Shown piece after piece: positions 1 to 8,104 of a stretch of 64,000 nucleotides of DNA. The notes beneath the pieces are model-generated. The model was given only the letters and a program-made list of their open reading frames with translations, had not been told where the DNA came from and did not search any database. Position 1 is the stretch's first letter. Every line of letters begins with the position of its first letter. The DNA is taken from NCBI GenBank assembly GCA_018830645.1, contig JAHJSA010000071.1:1-64000 (forward strand), given 5' to 3'. This DNA comes from Actinomycetota bacterium. Its GTDB lineage: Bacteria > Actinomycetota > Thermoleophilia > RBG-16-64-13. Both the position numbers and the translations under genes were made by a program.

Positions 1-311
1 CCCCAGAAGAAGGGCACGGTGAAGAGCATGACGGGGAAGAGGATGAAGCTGAAGCCCACCCCCAGCCAGCGGGGCACGTACTTGAGGAGCTGGTAGACGG
101 CGAGGAAGTACCACTCGGGCTCGATGCCGGCCGGGGTGCGCAGCGGGTCGGCGGGCTCGCCCACGGGCATGGGCACCATGGTGGCGAGGAAGGTGAGCCC
201 GGCGGAGACGATGGCGATGATGATGCCGAACTTGACCACCTCGTGGGGGAAGAAGAGTTCCATCTCCTCCTCAGGGTAGCCGGGGGGATGCTCGGGTGTG
301 TGTTCGCTCAT
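1..311 (-). CDS. Cytochrome b C-terminal domain subunit (subunit IV-like), partial
   Basis: The 3' end lies beyond the left window edge; about 103 residues are visible. After a short Pro/Glu-rich soluble N-terminus (MSEHTPEHPPGYPEEE) comes the conserved opening of the cytochrome b C-terminal domain: a membrane span followed by the PEWYF motif (read as IEPEWYFLAVYQ), which in bc1 and b6f complexes forms part of the quinol-oxidation (Qo) site. A second span begins at the edge. The start codon sits 22 bases after the b6-like gene, so both are probably on one transcript. Splitting cytochrome b into an N-terminal b6-like protein and this subunit is typical of b6f-type and many Gram-positive complexes. 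Whether the missing C-terminus carries an extra domain cannot be seen. Confidence 0.9.
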   Translation of the reverse strand, partial: MSEHTPEHPPGYPEEEMELFFPHEVVKFGIIIAIVSAGLTFLATMVPMPVGEPADPLRTPAGIEPEWYFLAVYQLLKYVPRWLGVGFSFILFPVMLFTVPFFW

Positions 312-333
312 GTCTCTTCTCCCCTCCCCTCTC

Positions 334-990
334 CTAGAGTGGCTCGGAGATCCCCTGGCGGCGGATCATGGAGAAGTGGGCGGCCAGGAGTACGATGATG
401 GCGGCGGGCAGTACGAGCACGTGCAGGGCGTAGAAGCGGGTCAGGGTCTCCCCGCCGATCTTGCCTCCACCGAGGAGGAAGAGGCGGGCGTACTCCCCCA
501 CGAAGGGGAAGGCCCCGGCGATCTCGGCGCCCACGGTGGTGGCCCAGTAGGCGAGCTGGTTCATGGGGAGGAGGTACCCCGAGAAACCAAAAGTGACGGT
601 GACGAAGAAGAGGAAGACCCCCGAGACCCAGGTGAACTCCCGGGGGGGCCGGTACGCCGAGATGAAGAAGACCTTCAGCATGTGGAGCGTAGCCATGAAG
701 ATCATGACGTTGGCGGTCCAGGCGTGCAGACCGCGGACGAAGGCGCCGAAGGGCACCTCCTCCATGATGCGCAGCACGCTCTGGTAGGCCTCGGGGAGGG
801 TGGGCTTGTAGTAGAAGGCGAGGAGGATGCCGGTGAGGGCCTGCACCGCGAAGCAGACGAAGGTGATGCCCCCGAAGCAGTTGGTCCAGTTCAGATGCGC
901 GGGGATGCGCTTGTTCAGCTGGTACTCGAGGGGCTCGCGCAGGCGGTAGCGCCGGTCGAGGTAGCGGAAGGCGCGGGCGGCGATATCCAT
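334..990 (-). CDS. Cytochrome b6-like subunit of a quinol:cytochrome c oxidoreductase
   Basis: This 218-residue membrane protein corresponds to the N-terminal half of cytochrome b and has about four membrane spans. Two histidines of helix B are separated by 13 residues (HAWTANVMIFMATLH). Those of helix D are separated by 14 (from ALHV to AAHF), the spacing usual for b6f-type proteins rather than mitochondrial-type cytochrome b with 13. These four His would hold the two b hemes. A cysteine near the N-terminus (NWTNCFGG) sits where b6-type proteins carry the covalent c-type heme ligand. The protein should oxidise menaquinol together with the Rieske protein encoded just upstream (3-bp gap) and the C-terminal subunit encoded downstream. 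Confidence 0.93.
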   Translation of the reverse strand: MDIAARAFRYLDRRYRLREPLEYQLNKRIPAHLNWTNCFGGITFVCFAVQALTGILLAFYYKPTLPEAYQSVLRIMEEVPFGAFVRGLHAWTANVMIFMATLHMLKVFFISAYRPPREFTWVSGVFLFFVTVTFGFSGYLLPMNQLAYWATTVGAEIAGAFPFVGEYARLFLLGGGKIGGETLTRFYALHVLVLPAAIIVLLAAHFSMIRRQGISEPL

Positions 991-993
991 GGG

Positions 994-1524
994 CTAGCCC
1001 ACCGTCCCTTCCACGAAGAGGTCGTCGCCTTCGGCCACCACGCGGAGCTCCACCAGGGGGGAGGGCGGGGGGCCGGCCAGCACGGCGCCGTCGGGGGCGA
1101 AGATGCCGGCGTGGCAGGGGCAGTACCAGTCCTGCTCTTCGGTGCGCCACTTCACCAGGCAGCCGAAGTGGGTGCAGGCCAGGTAGAAGGCCTTGGGGGT
1201 GCCGTCTTCTAAGAGGATGAGGCCGGCGGAGGCGTCCTGGTAGTCGAAGACCACGGCGTCCCCGAGCGGGGTGAGGGCGGAGAGGGAGGCCACCCGCAGC
1301 TTGGGCTGCACCTCCACGCGCTTCACCGGGTAGGCGAAGCGGGCGATGGGGAAGGCCAGACCGGCGGCGCCCAGGGCCGCGGCCAGGCCGAGGAGGTAGG
1401 TGAGGAAGCTCCGGCGGGAGAGGCTCTCGGCGGCGGCGGCGTCGGTGGTGGCCTCGGAGATGGTGGCCTCGGCGGTGGCCTCGGCGGTGGCCTCGGAGAG
1501 CGGGGCGGAGACGGGCTCGCTCAT
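994..1524 (-). CDS. Rieske [2Fe-2S] protein, Tat-exported
   Basis: Rieske subunit of the quinol oxidase complex, moving electrons from quinol to the cytochrome c. The cluster-binding boxes are present as CTHFGC and CPCHAG, giving two Cys and two His ligands plus the Cys pair that forms the stabilising disulfide. The N-terminus has an Ala/Glu/Thr-rich stretch and then SRRSFLTYL before a hydrophobic helix, a twin-arginine signal anchor. I chose the ATG at 1524 because it overlaps the upstream cytochrome gene's stop as ATGA, which implies translational coupling. A longer reading from further upstream would add 19 residues but lacks that logic. The repeated Ala-Glu-Ala-Thr segment near the N-terminus is low-complexity and probably a flexible linker. 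Confidence 0.93.
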   Translation of the reverse strand: MSEPVSAPLSEATAEATAEATISEATTDAAAAESLSRRSFLTYLLGLAAALGAAGLAFPIARFAYPVKRVEVQPKLRVASLSALTPLGDAVVFDYQDASAGLILLEDGTPKAFYLACTHFGCLVKWRTEEQDWYCPCHAGIFAPDGAVLAGPPPSPLVELRVVAEGDDLFVEGTVG

Positions 1525-2684
1525 GGGCGGTCCTTGGGGGAGGGGAGGGGGCTCTCGGGTGCATCGGGGTGTTTCAACCACACGTTGTGGTCGGGCACGT
1601 AGATCTCCTCCTCATCGGTCTGCGGCAGCAGCAGGGAGCGCTGGCGCCCGGGCCTGATGATCGATTCGTACAACACGAGCATGACGATGGCCACGCTCAA
1701 GAACAGATAGGTGATCCACACCGTGGTCGCGCCGATCTCCTGGGAGCCGGTCTCCCGGACCAAGGTGTCCCTGATGATGAAGTACACCACCACCACGTCG
1801 GAGAGGCAGATCAAGCCCACGAGCGCCTGCATCCAGCGCGAGGTGAAGATGCGCGCCCTCACCTCCGAACTGAGGAAGGCGGTGAGCATGAGCAGTGCGA
1901 ACAGCACAGCGAAGATGCCCACCGGGAACCCGCTGGCCGTCTCGGCCGCCGACGACAGGCGGAACTCCGGCACCCGGGCAAAGTGACAGCTCTTGCAGCC
2001 CTTCGCGACGGTGGGCTCGTCGTGGCAGGCCCGGCAGGTCTCCGGCTCGATCTTGTCGTACGACACGCTGTCGATGACCGCGGGCCCGTCGGCGGCGCGC
2101 CAGTGGACGTTGCGCCACACGTTCACATCCACCTTGGGCGCGCCGGGATGCTCTCTGCCGGCCGGCTCGATAGCCGTGAAAAGGATGGGCGCGAAGTCGC
2201 CGGTGTGGCATGCGTCGCAGAAAGCAGGGTCGGCGGCGGCCTGCGGCTTCTCCTCGCCCACCAGTTCTGAGCCGTGCACGACACCGCTATGGCATTCGGT
2301 GCACTGCAGGTTGGCCTCTTCGGTATGAAAGGAGTGGGGCAGGAAGGTGGCTTTGGGCTCGGGGTGGCAATGCCGGCACGCGCCGCCGACGATGACGCGG
2401 TGTGCTTCGGGCTTGCGCTCGGTCTCGCCCACGACCCACTGGGTCAGCTTGATCACCGAGTACGTCTTACCCTTGATGTAGCCCACGACCCCGGGGTCGA
2501 AGTGGCACTCGATGCAGGTGACGCCGGCCTGCTCGTGACTGGTTCCCACCCAAGACTCGGCGAACGGGGCGATGGGATGGCACGACGAGCAGAAGGCGGG
2601 CTTCGACGTGTAGTCGAGGCCCAACCCCACGATCACACCGATAACAACAAGAACGATGCCCGCGACGAGCGGCGCTCGCTTCAT
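1521..2684 (-). CDS. Seven-heme membrane-anchored cytochrome c of the b6/c-type complex
   Basis: This 387-residue protein starts with an N-terminal membrane anchor like the NapC/NirT family. It carries seven CxxCH heme sites in the first two thirds: CSSCH, CIECH, CRHCH, CTECH, CDACH, CRACH and CKSCH. The last third has three predicted membrane helices and a charged C-terminus. It is the first gene of the operon with Rieske, b6 and subunit IV, overlapping Rieske by 4 bp. It therefore most likely replaces cytochrome c1/f as the electron acceptor from the Rieske centre. The start is the ATG at 2684, preceded by a G-rich Shine-Dalgarno-like run; a GTG 63 bp further upstream is less likely. Family assignment comes from motifs only. 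A separate quinol-oxidising role of the NapC type is the main alternative. Confidence 0.88.
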   Translation of the reverse strand: MKRAPLVAGIVLVVIGVIVGLGLDYTSKPAFCSSCHPIAPFAESWVGTSHEQAGVTCIECHFDPGVVGYIKGKTYSVIKLTQWVVGETERKPEAHRVIVGGACRHCHPEPKATFLPHSFHTEEANLQCTECHSGVVHGSELVGEEKPQAAADPAFCDACHTGDFAPILFTAIEPAGREHPGAPKVDVNVWRNVHWRAADGPAVIDSVSYDKIEPETCRACHDEPTVAKGCKSCHFARVPEFRLSSAAETASGFPVGIFAVLFALLMLTAFLSSEVRARIFTSRWMQALVGLICLSDVVVVYFIIRDTLVRETGSQEIGATTVWITYLFLSVAIVMLVLYESIIRPGRQRSLLLPQTDEEEIYVPDHNVWLKHPDAPESPLPSPKDRP

Positions 2685-2823
2685 CCGGATCCCCCCGAAC
2701 CGCACTGCCAGGAGCAAGCGCGTTGATGACCGAGGGCAAAATACCACATCGCTCCCACCCGGGGCAACGAGAGCACGCGATGCTACTATTGGTCACGTCG
2801 TCAGCAAGAAAGGCACTCATCCG

Positions 2824-4002
2824 ATGGACAGACCGATCTATATGGATCATGCCGCCACGACCCCGGTCGATCCTGAAGTCTTCCAGGCGATGGAGCCGTG
2901 GCTGAAAGACAGCTACGGGAACCCGTCGACCCTGTATACCGCCGGCCTCGTGGCGGCGGGCGCCCTGGAGCGGGCCCGCGCGAGCATCGCCGAGAGGATC
3001 GGCGCCCAGCCGGACGAGATCCACTTCACCAGCGGCGGCACCGAGTCCGACAATTGGGCGGTCAAAGGCGCAGCCGACGCCCAGCAGAAGAAGGGGCGGC
3101 ACCTCGTCACCAGCACCATCGAGCACCACGCCGTGTTGGAGCCGCTCGAGTTCCTCGAGAAGCGCGGCTTTGAAGTCACGCGTGTGCCGGTCGACAGCAC
3201 CGGGATGGTCGACCCTGAAGACGTCCGACGGGCGATGCGGTCCGACACCGTGCTCGTCTCCATCATGCATGCGAACAACGAGGTCGGCACCATCCAGCCC
3301 ATCACGGAGATCGGGGCCATCGTGCGCGAAGCCGGCGCGATCTTCCATACCGATGCGGTGCAGAGCGCAGGCAAACTCCCGCTGGACGTGGCCGCGATGA
3401 ACGCCGACCTGCTCTCTCTGTCTGGACACAAGTTCTACGGGCCGAAGGGCGTCGGCGCCCTCTACATACGCAACCGGGTGCGCATCACCCCGCTCATGCA
3501 TGGCGGAGGGCAGGAACGCAGACGCCGGCCCGGCACCCACAACATGCCCGGCATCGTCGGCATGGCCACGGCCCTCGAATTGGCCACCGACCGCATGGCG
3601 GAGGAAGGTCCTCGGCTGCGCGGACTGCGCGACAAGCTATGGGAAGGCCTGGAGGAGAACATCCCCGACATCGCCTTCAACGGTCACCCGACCGAGCGCC
3701 TCGACAACATGCTGAACTTCCGTGTGGAGGGCATCGAGGGTGAGGCGATGATCCTGTGTCTCGACATGAATCTGATCGGCGTGTCGTCCGGGTCGGCCTG
3801 CACGACGGGGTCGCTCGACCCGAGCCACGTGCTGCTGGCCATGGGCATACCCGCGGAGGAAGCGCACGGCTCCATCCGTATTTCGCTCGGCCACTCGAAC
3901 ACCGAGGTCGACGTGGACTACTTCCTCGAAGCGTTCCCCCAAGTCGTGTCGCGGCTCCGGGATATGTCTCCCGTGTACAACAAGCCCACGAGCAAACAGT
4001 AG
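2824..4002 (+). CDS. iscS: Cysteine desulfurase (NifS/IscS family)
   Basis: PLP enzyme of 392 residues that removes sulfur from cysteine as a persulfide for Fe-S cluster assembly. Visible signatures are HAATTPVDP at the N-terminus, SGGTESDN, the PLP-stacking His in STIEHHAV (around 101-102), the PLP lysine in SGHKFYGPKG (K203), and the catalytic Cys in SSGSACTTGS (C326). The ATG at 2824 follows an AAAGG ribosome-binding site. The next gene downstream is the scaffold protein, so the pair forms a minimal ISC/NIF-type module. This fits a neighbourhood rich in iron-sulfur enzymes. It is transcribed away from the cytochrome operon, so both promoters share the short interval 2685-2823. Confidence 0.96.
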   Translation: MDRPIYMDHAATTPVDPEVFQAMEPWLKDSYGNPSTLYTAGLVAAGALERARASIAERIGAQPDEIHFTSGGTESDNWAVKGAADAQQKKGRHLVTSTIEHHAVLEPLEFLEKRGFEVTRVPVDSTGMVDPEDVRRAMRSDTVLVSIMHANNEVGTIQPITEIGAIVREAGAIFHTDAVQSAGKLPLDVAAMNADLLSLSGHKFYGPKGVGALYIRNRVRITPLMHGGGQERRRRPGTHNMPGIVGMATALELATDRMAEEGPRLRGLRDKLWEGLEENIPDIAFNGHPTERLDNMLNFRVEGIEGEAMILCLDMNLIGVSSGSACTTGSLDPSHVLLAMGIPAEEAHGSIRISLGHSNTEVDVDYFLEAFPQVVSRLRDMSPVYNKPTSKQ

Positions 4003-4080
4003 GGGCGAGTAGGCACAAGCGGGGGCGGGAAGAATAACTAGAATGAGGATCACCCCGCGCCAGGCGGGAAGGAGGCGGCA

Positions 4081-4464
4081 GTGTATACAGAAGCGGTGAT
4101 GGATCACTTCCGGAGCCCACGCAACATGGGTGTCATCGAAGACGCCGACGGTGTCGGCGAAGTAGGTAACCCCACGTGCGGCGACATGATGCGTATCACC
4201 ATCAAAGTGAAGGACGACCGTATCGAAGACGTCAAGTTCCAGACCCTCGGGTGCGGCGCGGCGGTCGCGACCTCGAGCATGGTCACGGAGATGGCCAAGG
4301 GCAAGTCCTTGGACGACGCGTCCGAGATCTCCAACAAGAGCGTGGCCGAAAGCTTGGGCGGGCTGCCGCCGAACAAGATGCACTGCTCCAACTTGGCGGC
4401 CGACGGCCTTCATGAGGCGATCAAGGACTACCGCTCGCGTCAGACAGCCACCCCCGCGGAGTAG
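4081..4464 (+). CDS. iscU: Fe-S cluster scaffold protein (IscU/NifU N-terminal type)
   Basis: Protein of 127 residues matching a stand-alone IscU/NifU N-domain. The three cluster-binding cysteines are in NPTCGD, TLGCGAA and MHCSNLA, with the usual Asp after the first. It begins with GTG at 4081, supported by a strong AAGGAGG about 6 bases upstream. The gene lies 78 bases after the cysteine desulfurase and is presumably cotranscribed, receiving persulfide sulfur from it. No IscA, ferredoxin or HscA/HscB gene accompanies it here. Confidence 0.95.
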   Translation: MYTEAVMDHFRSPRNMGVIEDADGVGEVGNPTCGDMMRITIKVKDDRIEDVKFQTLGCGAAVATSSMVTEMAKGKSLDDASEISNKSVAESLGGLPPNKMHCSNLAADGLHEAIKDYRSRQTATPAE

Positions 4465-4481
4465 ACCGCCTCGACGGTCCG

Positions 4482-4521
4482 CGCGGGGGCGCCCGTTCCG
4501 TGCGGGAGCGCCCCCCCGCAC
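4482..4521 (+). terminator. GC-rich hairpin downstream of iscU
   Basis: GTGCGGG (4500-4506) pairs with CCCGCAC (4515-4521), and an overlapping longer pairing runs from about 4482. It lies 17-57 bases after the iscU stop. There is no T tract, so it is a terminator or RNA-stabilising structure by position only. A near-repeat of CCGCTCCCCGGC follows at about 4530-4570. Confidence 0.4.
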
Positions 4522-4578
4522 AGCGGAGCCGCTCCCCGGCCGCGCATCCGCTCCCCGGCTACGCATCCGCGCCTCTCG

Positions 4579-6234
4579 TCAGCCGTTCAGCAGACTCCCC
4601 GCCTTCAGGCCGAGGCTGAGGCGCTCCTTGTCTTCGCTCTTGAAGACGGAGAGGCCGGTGAGGTCACCGATCTTCTGGAGGCGGTACCGTATGGTGTGGC
4701 GATGAGCGTAGAGGTCGCCGGCGGTCTTGGAGAGGTTCTCGTCGTTGCCCAAGTACGTGAGCAGCGTCTTCACCAGCTGCGAGTCGTTCTGGCGATCGTA
4801 TCTCTCCACCGGGTCGATGGTCTCCAGGTAGAGACTGCGCAGCTCCTCGGGGTCGTGCTCCCAGATGCTGAGTAGGAGCTTGTACGAGCCGACGCCTTCG
4901 AAATGCATCACGCTTGCCCCACCCTGCAACTTCCGGCCGACCTTCAGGGCCGCGAGTGCCTCTTCAAACGCCTTGCGCAGCCCTGGGATGTCGTTGGTGA
5001 AGCGACTCACGCCCACCGACACCGAGAGGTCGGCTACTTCCCGCGCCCGTGCCTGCAGCCGGTCGATGAGCCGGTCGATGGCCTTCTGATCCTCGGCCGA
5101 AGGCCCGGTCAGGAAGACGATCACACGATCGGACTTGAGGCTCACCAGTGACGACGGCTCGACCTCAGCCACAAGTCGCGTGCACCGGCTGAAGAGGCGG
5201 GCCTTCAGGCGTTGCACCTCGGCTTCGCTCAGCTTCCTCTCGGCCATGGTGCGCTCGAATTCGTCCACGTCGGCCACCACCACCGTCGCCCCGTGACTCA
5301 GGTCACACCCGAGAAAGCTCGCCCGACGGAGGATGGAGTCCTCGCTGCTGAATCGTCCGCCGATAAGATCGTCCACGAAATCGCCTTTCAGCCGCACCTC
5401 GGTCTCGAAACGCACCTGGTCGCGTGCCATCTCGACCGCCGCGACGGTGGCGGCGTGCTCGAGCGCCACCTTCTCGATCTCATCAAGCTCGTGACGCTCG
5501 GTGATCGTGCCCACGTAGCCGAGGCAACTGTGGCTCACCACGATCGGGACGGCGAACAGGGGGGGTGCACCCTCCTCCGCCAGCCGCATCAGCTTATTGG
5601 GTGAGCGCGCGAGGTTCTCGAACTGGGCTCGAACGGCGGGCCTGTCGAGAAGACGATGCAGCTCGGCCTCGGGCCAGGGGAAGTCGGTGGACACGCCCAG
5701 TGACTCGAGCGACACGTCGAGCACGAGCACGGGCTTCTCGATGAGGCGGGCGGCCGCGCTCGCTATCTCGCTCCACCCACCGCCGCTGATGACCACCTCG
5801 AGGAGCTCGCGGTGGATCTCCTGCGATTTCTCCAACTGCGAGGCATGCCGGTCGATCAGCACCTCCATGGCCTCCTGCATTATGCGCGTCCAACGCACCT
5901 CTTGCGGCACCTCCACGATGGGAAAGCCGCGCTTCTCCGCGATCTCGAGGATGTCGAGGGGGAACGATCCCACGAAACGCTTGGGCTTCACGAACAAGGC
6001 GGACGCATCGGCGGCCATGATGCGTCTACAGAAATCTCGCTGCCGATCGGTATCGTTCGTCAAGGCGAACATGGTAGAGAGGACGATCTCCCCGCCCGAG
6101 AGCCACTCGGCGATGTCGGGCACCTCGCCCACGGTCACCGAGGTGACCGCATGGTCCAGACCCCGAGCACCCGCCAGCACGCGGGCCTGCGACAGCGCCC
6201 CCAGCTTCAGTATCTGCCCTACGGTGACAGCCAT
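4579..6234 (-). CDS. PucR-family transcriptional regulator
   Basis: Protein of 551 residues. The N-terminal PucR domain starts with TVGQILKLGALSQ, a degenerate GGDEF-like middle region follows, and a C-terminal PucR-type helix-turn-helix reads YAHRHTIRYRLQKI. Members respond to purine or other nitrogen-containing metabolites and usually control nearby catabolic or transport genes. The next gene upstream on the same strand is the ammonium transporter, consistent with a role in nitrogen supply, but the effector cannot be deduced. I chose the ATG at 6234, which begins directly at the conserved domain; a TTG start at 6273 would add 13 residues. A good promoter lies about 75 bases upstream. Confidence 0.88.
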   Translation of the reverse strand: MAVTVGQILKLGALSQARVLAGARGLDHAVTSVTVGEVPDIAEWLSGGEIVLSTMFALTNDTDRQRDFCRRIMAADASALFVKPKRFVGSFPLDILEIAEKRGFPIVEVPQEVRWTRIMQEAMEVLIDRHASQLEKSQEIHRELLEVVISGGGWSEIASAAARLIEKPVLVLDVSLESLGVSTDFPWPEAELHRLLDRPAVRAQFENLARSPNKLMRLAEEGAPPLFAVPIVVSHSCLGYVGTITERHELDEIEKVALEHAATVAAVEMARDQVRFETEVRLKGDFVDDLIGGRFSSEDSILRRASFLGCDLSHGATVVVADVDEFERTMAERKLSEAEVQRLKARLFSRCTRLVAEVEPSSLVSLKSDRVIVFLTGPSAEDQKAIDRLIDRLQARAREVADLSVSVGVSRFTNDIPGLRKAFEEALAALKVGRKLQGGASVMHFEGVGSYKLLLSIWEHDPEELRSLYLETIDPVERYDRQNDSQLVKTLLTYLGNDENLSKTAGDLYAHRHTIRYRLQKIGDLTGLSVFKSEDKERLSLGLKAGSLLNG

Positions 6235-6305
6235 GTGATCGTCTGCTTCCAAGCGTAGCCCGCTGACCGACAACTCCCCGACGCGGGCCGTCGGGAGCGG
6301 GTCTC

Positions 6306-6333
6306 ATTATACAGGTGGATGTACCTTTGTCCT
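6306..6333 (-). promoter_or_regulatory. Predicted sigma-70-type promoter for the PucR gene
   Basis: On the minus strand a perfect TATAAT (6311-6306) is preceded, after a 16-base spacer, by AGGACA (6333-6328), a 4/6 match to TTGACA. It sits about 70 bases before the PucR start and is oriented towards it. It lies immediately outside the MITE-like element at 6350-6508. Confidence 0.6.
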
Positions 6334-6349
6334 TGTCCATTCGTCTAAC

Positions 6350-6508
6350 AGGCTGTTGAAGAATGACGCTTCGCCGCGGGAGTGCGCTGGGTACGCGCAA
6401 GGCAAGGACGCAGGGAGCGCTCGTAGCAGCGCTACGGGCGCGACTGAGGACGCCGCATGGCGCCGCCCAGTGCGGTCCCGCGGCCGAGGTTTCGTTCTTT
6501 AACAGCCT
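6350..6508. repeat. MITE-like element with 14-bp imperfect terminal inverted repeats
   Basis: The ends read AGGCTGTTGAAGAA (6350-6363) and, as reverse complement of 6495-6508, AGGCTGTTAAAGAA, one mismatch in 14. The 159-bp interior is GC-rich, has its own inverted stretches (such as around GTAGCAGCGCTAC) and no open gene. It fills the gap between the PucR promoter and the ammonium transporter gene, and the transporter's TAG stop lies inside the right terminal repeat. Size, ends and lack of a gene fit a non-autonomous transposable element. No target-site duplication was confirmed. Confidence 0.65.
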
Positions 6509-7973
6509 AAGGTCTCGCCCGACCGGGGAACGCATCAGAGCCTCGGGCGCCCGATCCAAGCAAGTCGCCGTGATAGGCGCCGGTGCCGTGTTCGCCTACG
6601 TCGAGTCCCTCGTACTCCTCCTGTTCGGAGACCCGAAGGCCGATCGTGCGCTTGATCACCGTGAAGACGACGGTGGACACGGCGAACACCCAGACCATCG
6701 TCGCGATCAGGCCGAGAGCCTGCACCCCAAGTTGATGGAAGCCTCCGCCTGTGAACAGACCGACGCCCACCGGCTCCGCCGACGTGATGTCGGTGTATCC
6801 GAACAGCCCGACGGCGAGGGTGCCCCACGCGCCTCCGACACCATGCACAGCCATGGCGCCGACCGGGTCGTCGAGGCGCAGGCGATCGAAGAGCAGCGCC
6901 GCGCCGACAGCGAGGGCCCCTCCCACCGCTCCCACGATGATCGCCGATCCGAAGCCCACGAAGGCGCACGTCGCGGTGATGGCGACCAGTCCGCCGAGGG
7001 CTCCGTTGAGCGTCATCGACAGGTCTGGTTTGCGTGCCTTGATCCAGATGACGGTCATGCCGGCCAGAGTGCCCGCGCCGCCTCCCAAGGTCGTGGTGAG
7101 CGCCGTCCACCCGATGAGAGCCGGGTCGCCGGCCCCAAGCGTGGAGCCCACGTTGAAGCCGTACCAGCCGAACCACAAGATCATGGCGCCAAGGGTGGCC
7201 AGCGGGAGATCATGACCCGGGATCGCGTTGATGCGACGGCCCGGCCCATACTTGCCCATCCGGGGTCCGAGAAGCAGCAGGCCGGCAAAGGCGGCGGTGG
7301 CTCCCACCAAGTGCACGACAGTGGACCCGGCGAAATCGAGGAACCCGAGCTTGTTCAACCACCCATCGCCCGTCCACACCCACTTCGCGACCACAGGGTA
7401 GATTAGGGCGGTCATGAAGAACGCGTACACAAGATAGGCGCTCCACTTCATGCGCTCGGCCATCGCGCCCGACACGATCGTGGCCGCGGTGGCACAGAAC
7501 ATCAGGCCGAACACAAAGAGGACGAGGGTCATGGGGTCACGCACGTCTACGCCTTTGAGCATGAACCCCGACGTGCCGAACAGCGAGTTGCCCTCGCCCG
7601 AGAGGCCGTAGCCAACGAGGTAGAAGGTGATCACGCCGAGGGCCACGTTGATGAAGTTCTTCATCAACACGTTCACTGTGTTCTTCTGGCGGACCAGACC
7701 CGATTCGAGCATGCCGAACCCCGCGTGCATGATGAATACGAGGGCGGCGCACAGCAGTATCCACACCGCGTCGATCCTCACTGCCACGTCTTCGATCGTC
7801 GGCCCGTCGGCACGAGCGATCACTGGTGTCGCGAGCAAGAGGGTTGCGGCGAGAGCCGCCGTCCGTCCTGCCACTCTGGACACGAGGCGTGTCGATCCTA
7901 CCCTCCGACCTGGCGTCGCAGAGCGGCTCGAACGGGTCGCGATGCCGGTTGCTGGAGTCGCTCGTTCCCTCAT
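6507..7973 (-). CDS. amt: Ammonium transporter (Amt/MEP/Rh family)
   Basis: Protein of about 488 residues with an N-terminal signal-like segment ending near ARADG and eleven likely membrane helices. The two pore histidines are visible in STVVHLVGATAAF and AMAVHGVGGAWG, and the signature DFAGSTVVH is intact. It conducts ammonium or ammonia into the cell. The ATG at 7973 is preceded by AAAGGAAG, a strong ribosome-binding site; an upstream in-frame start lacks one. No glnK/glnB gene is adjacent, unlike the usual amtB-glnK pairing. The C-terminal tail and stop run into a MITE-like element, so the last residues may not be ancestral. Confidence 0.95.
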   Translation of the reverse strand: MRERATPATGIATRSSRSATPGRRVGSTRLVSRVAGRTAALAATLLLATPVIARADGPTIEDVAVRIDAVWILLCAALVFIMHAGFGMLESGLVRQKNTVNVLMKNFINVALGVITFYLVGYGLSGEGNSLFGTSGFMLKGVDVRDPMTLVLFVFGLMFCATAATIVSGAMAERMKWSAYLVYAFFMTALIYPVVAKWVWTGDGWLNKLGFLDFAGSTVVHLVGATAAFAGLLLLGPRMGKYGPGRRINAIPGHDLPLATLGAMILWFGWYGFNVGSTLGAGDPALIGWTALTTTLGGGAGTLAGMTVIWIKARKPDLSMTLNGALGGLVAITATCAFVGFGSAIIVGAVGGALAVGAALLFDRLRLDDPVGAMAVHGVGGAWGTLAVGLFGYTDITSAEPVGVGLFTGGGFHQLGVQALGLIATMVWVFAVSTVVFTVIKRTIGLRVSEQEEYEGLDVGEHGTGAYHGDLLGSGARGSDAFPGRARP

Positions 7974-8104
7974 GGCGCTTCCTTTCTTGACGCTATACAA
8001 TCACGTCCAAGAACCGGACTATCCCGGCCCGGCTGTGCTGACGCGACGCAAGGCTATCTCCAAACGTACAACCCGGACTTCCTCCGCGAGGCGATGATCC
8101 CGAC

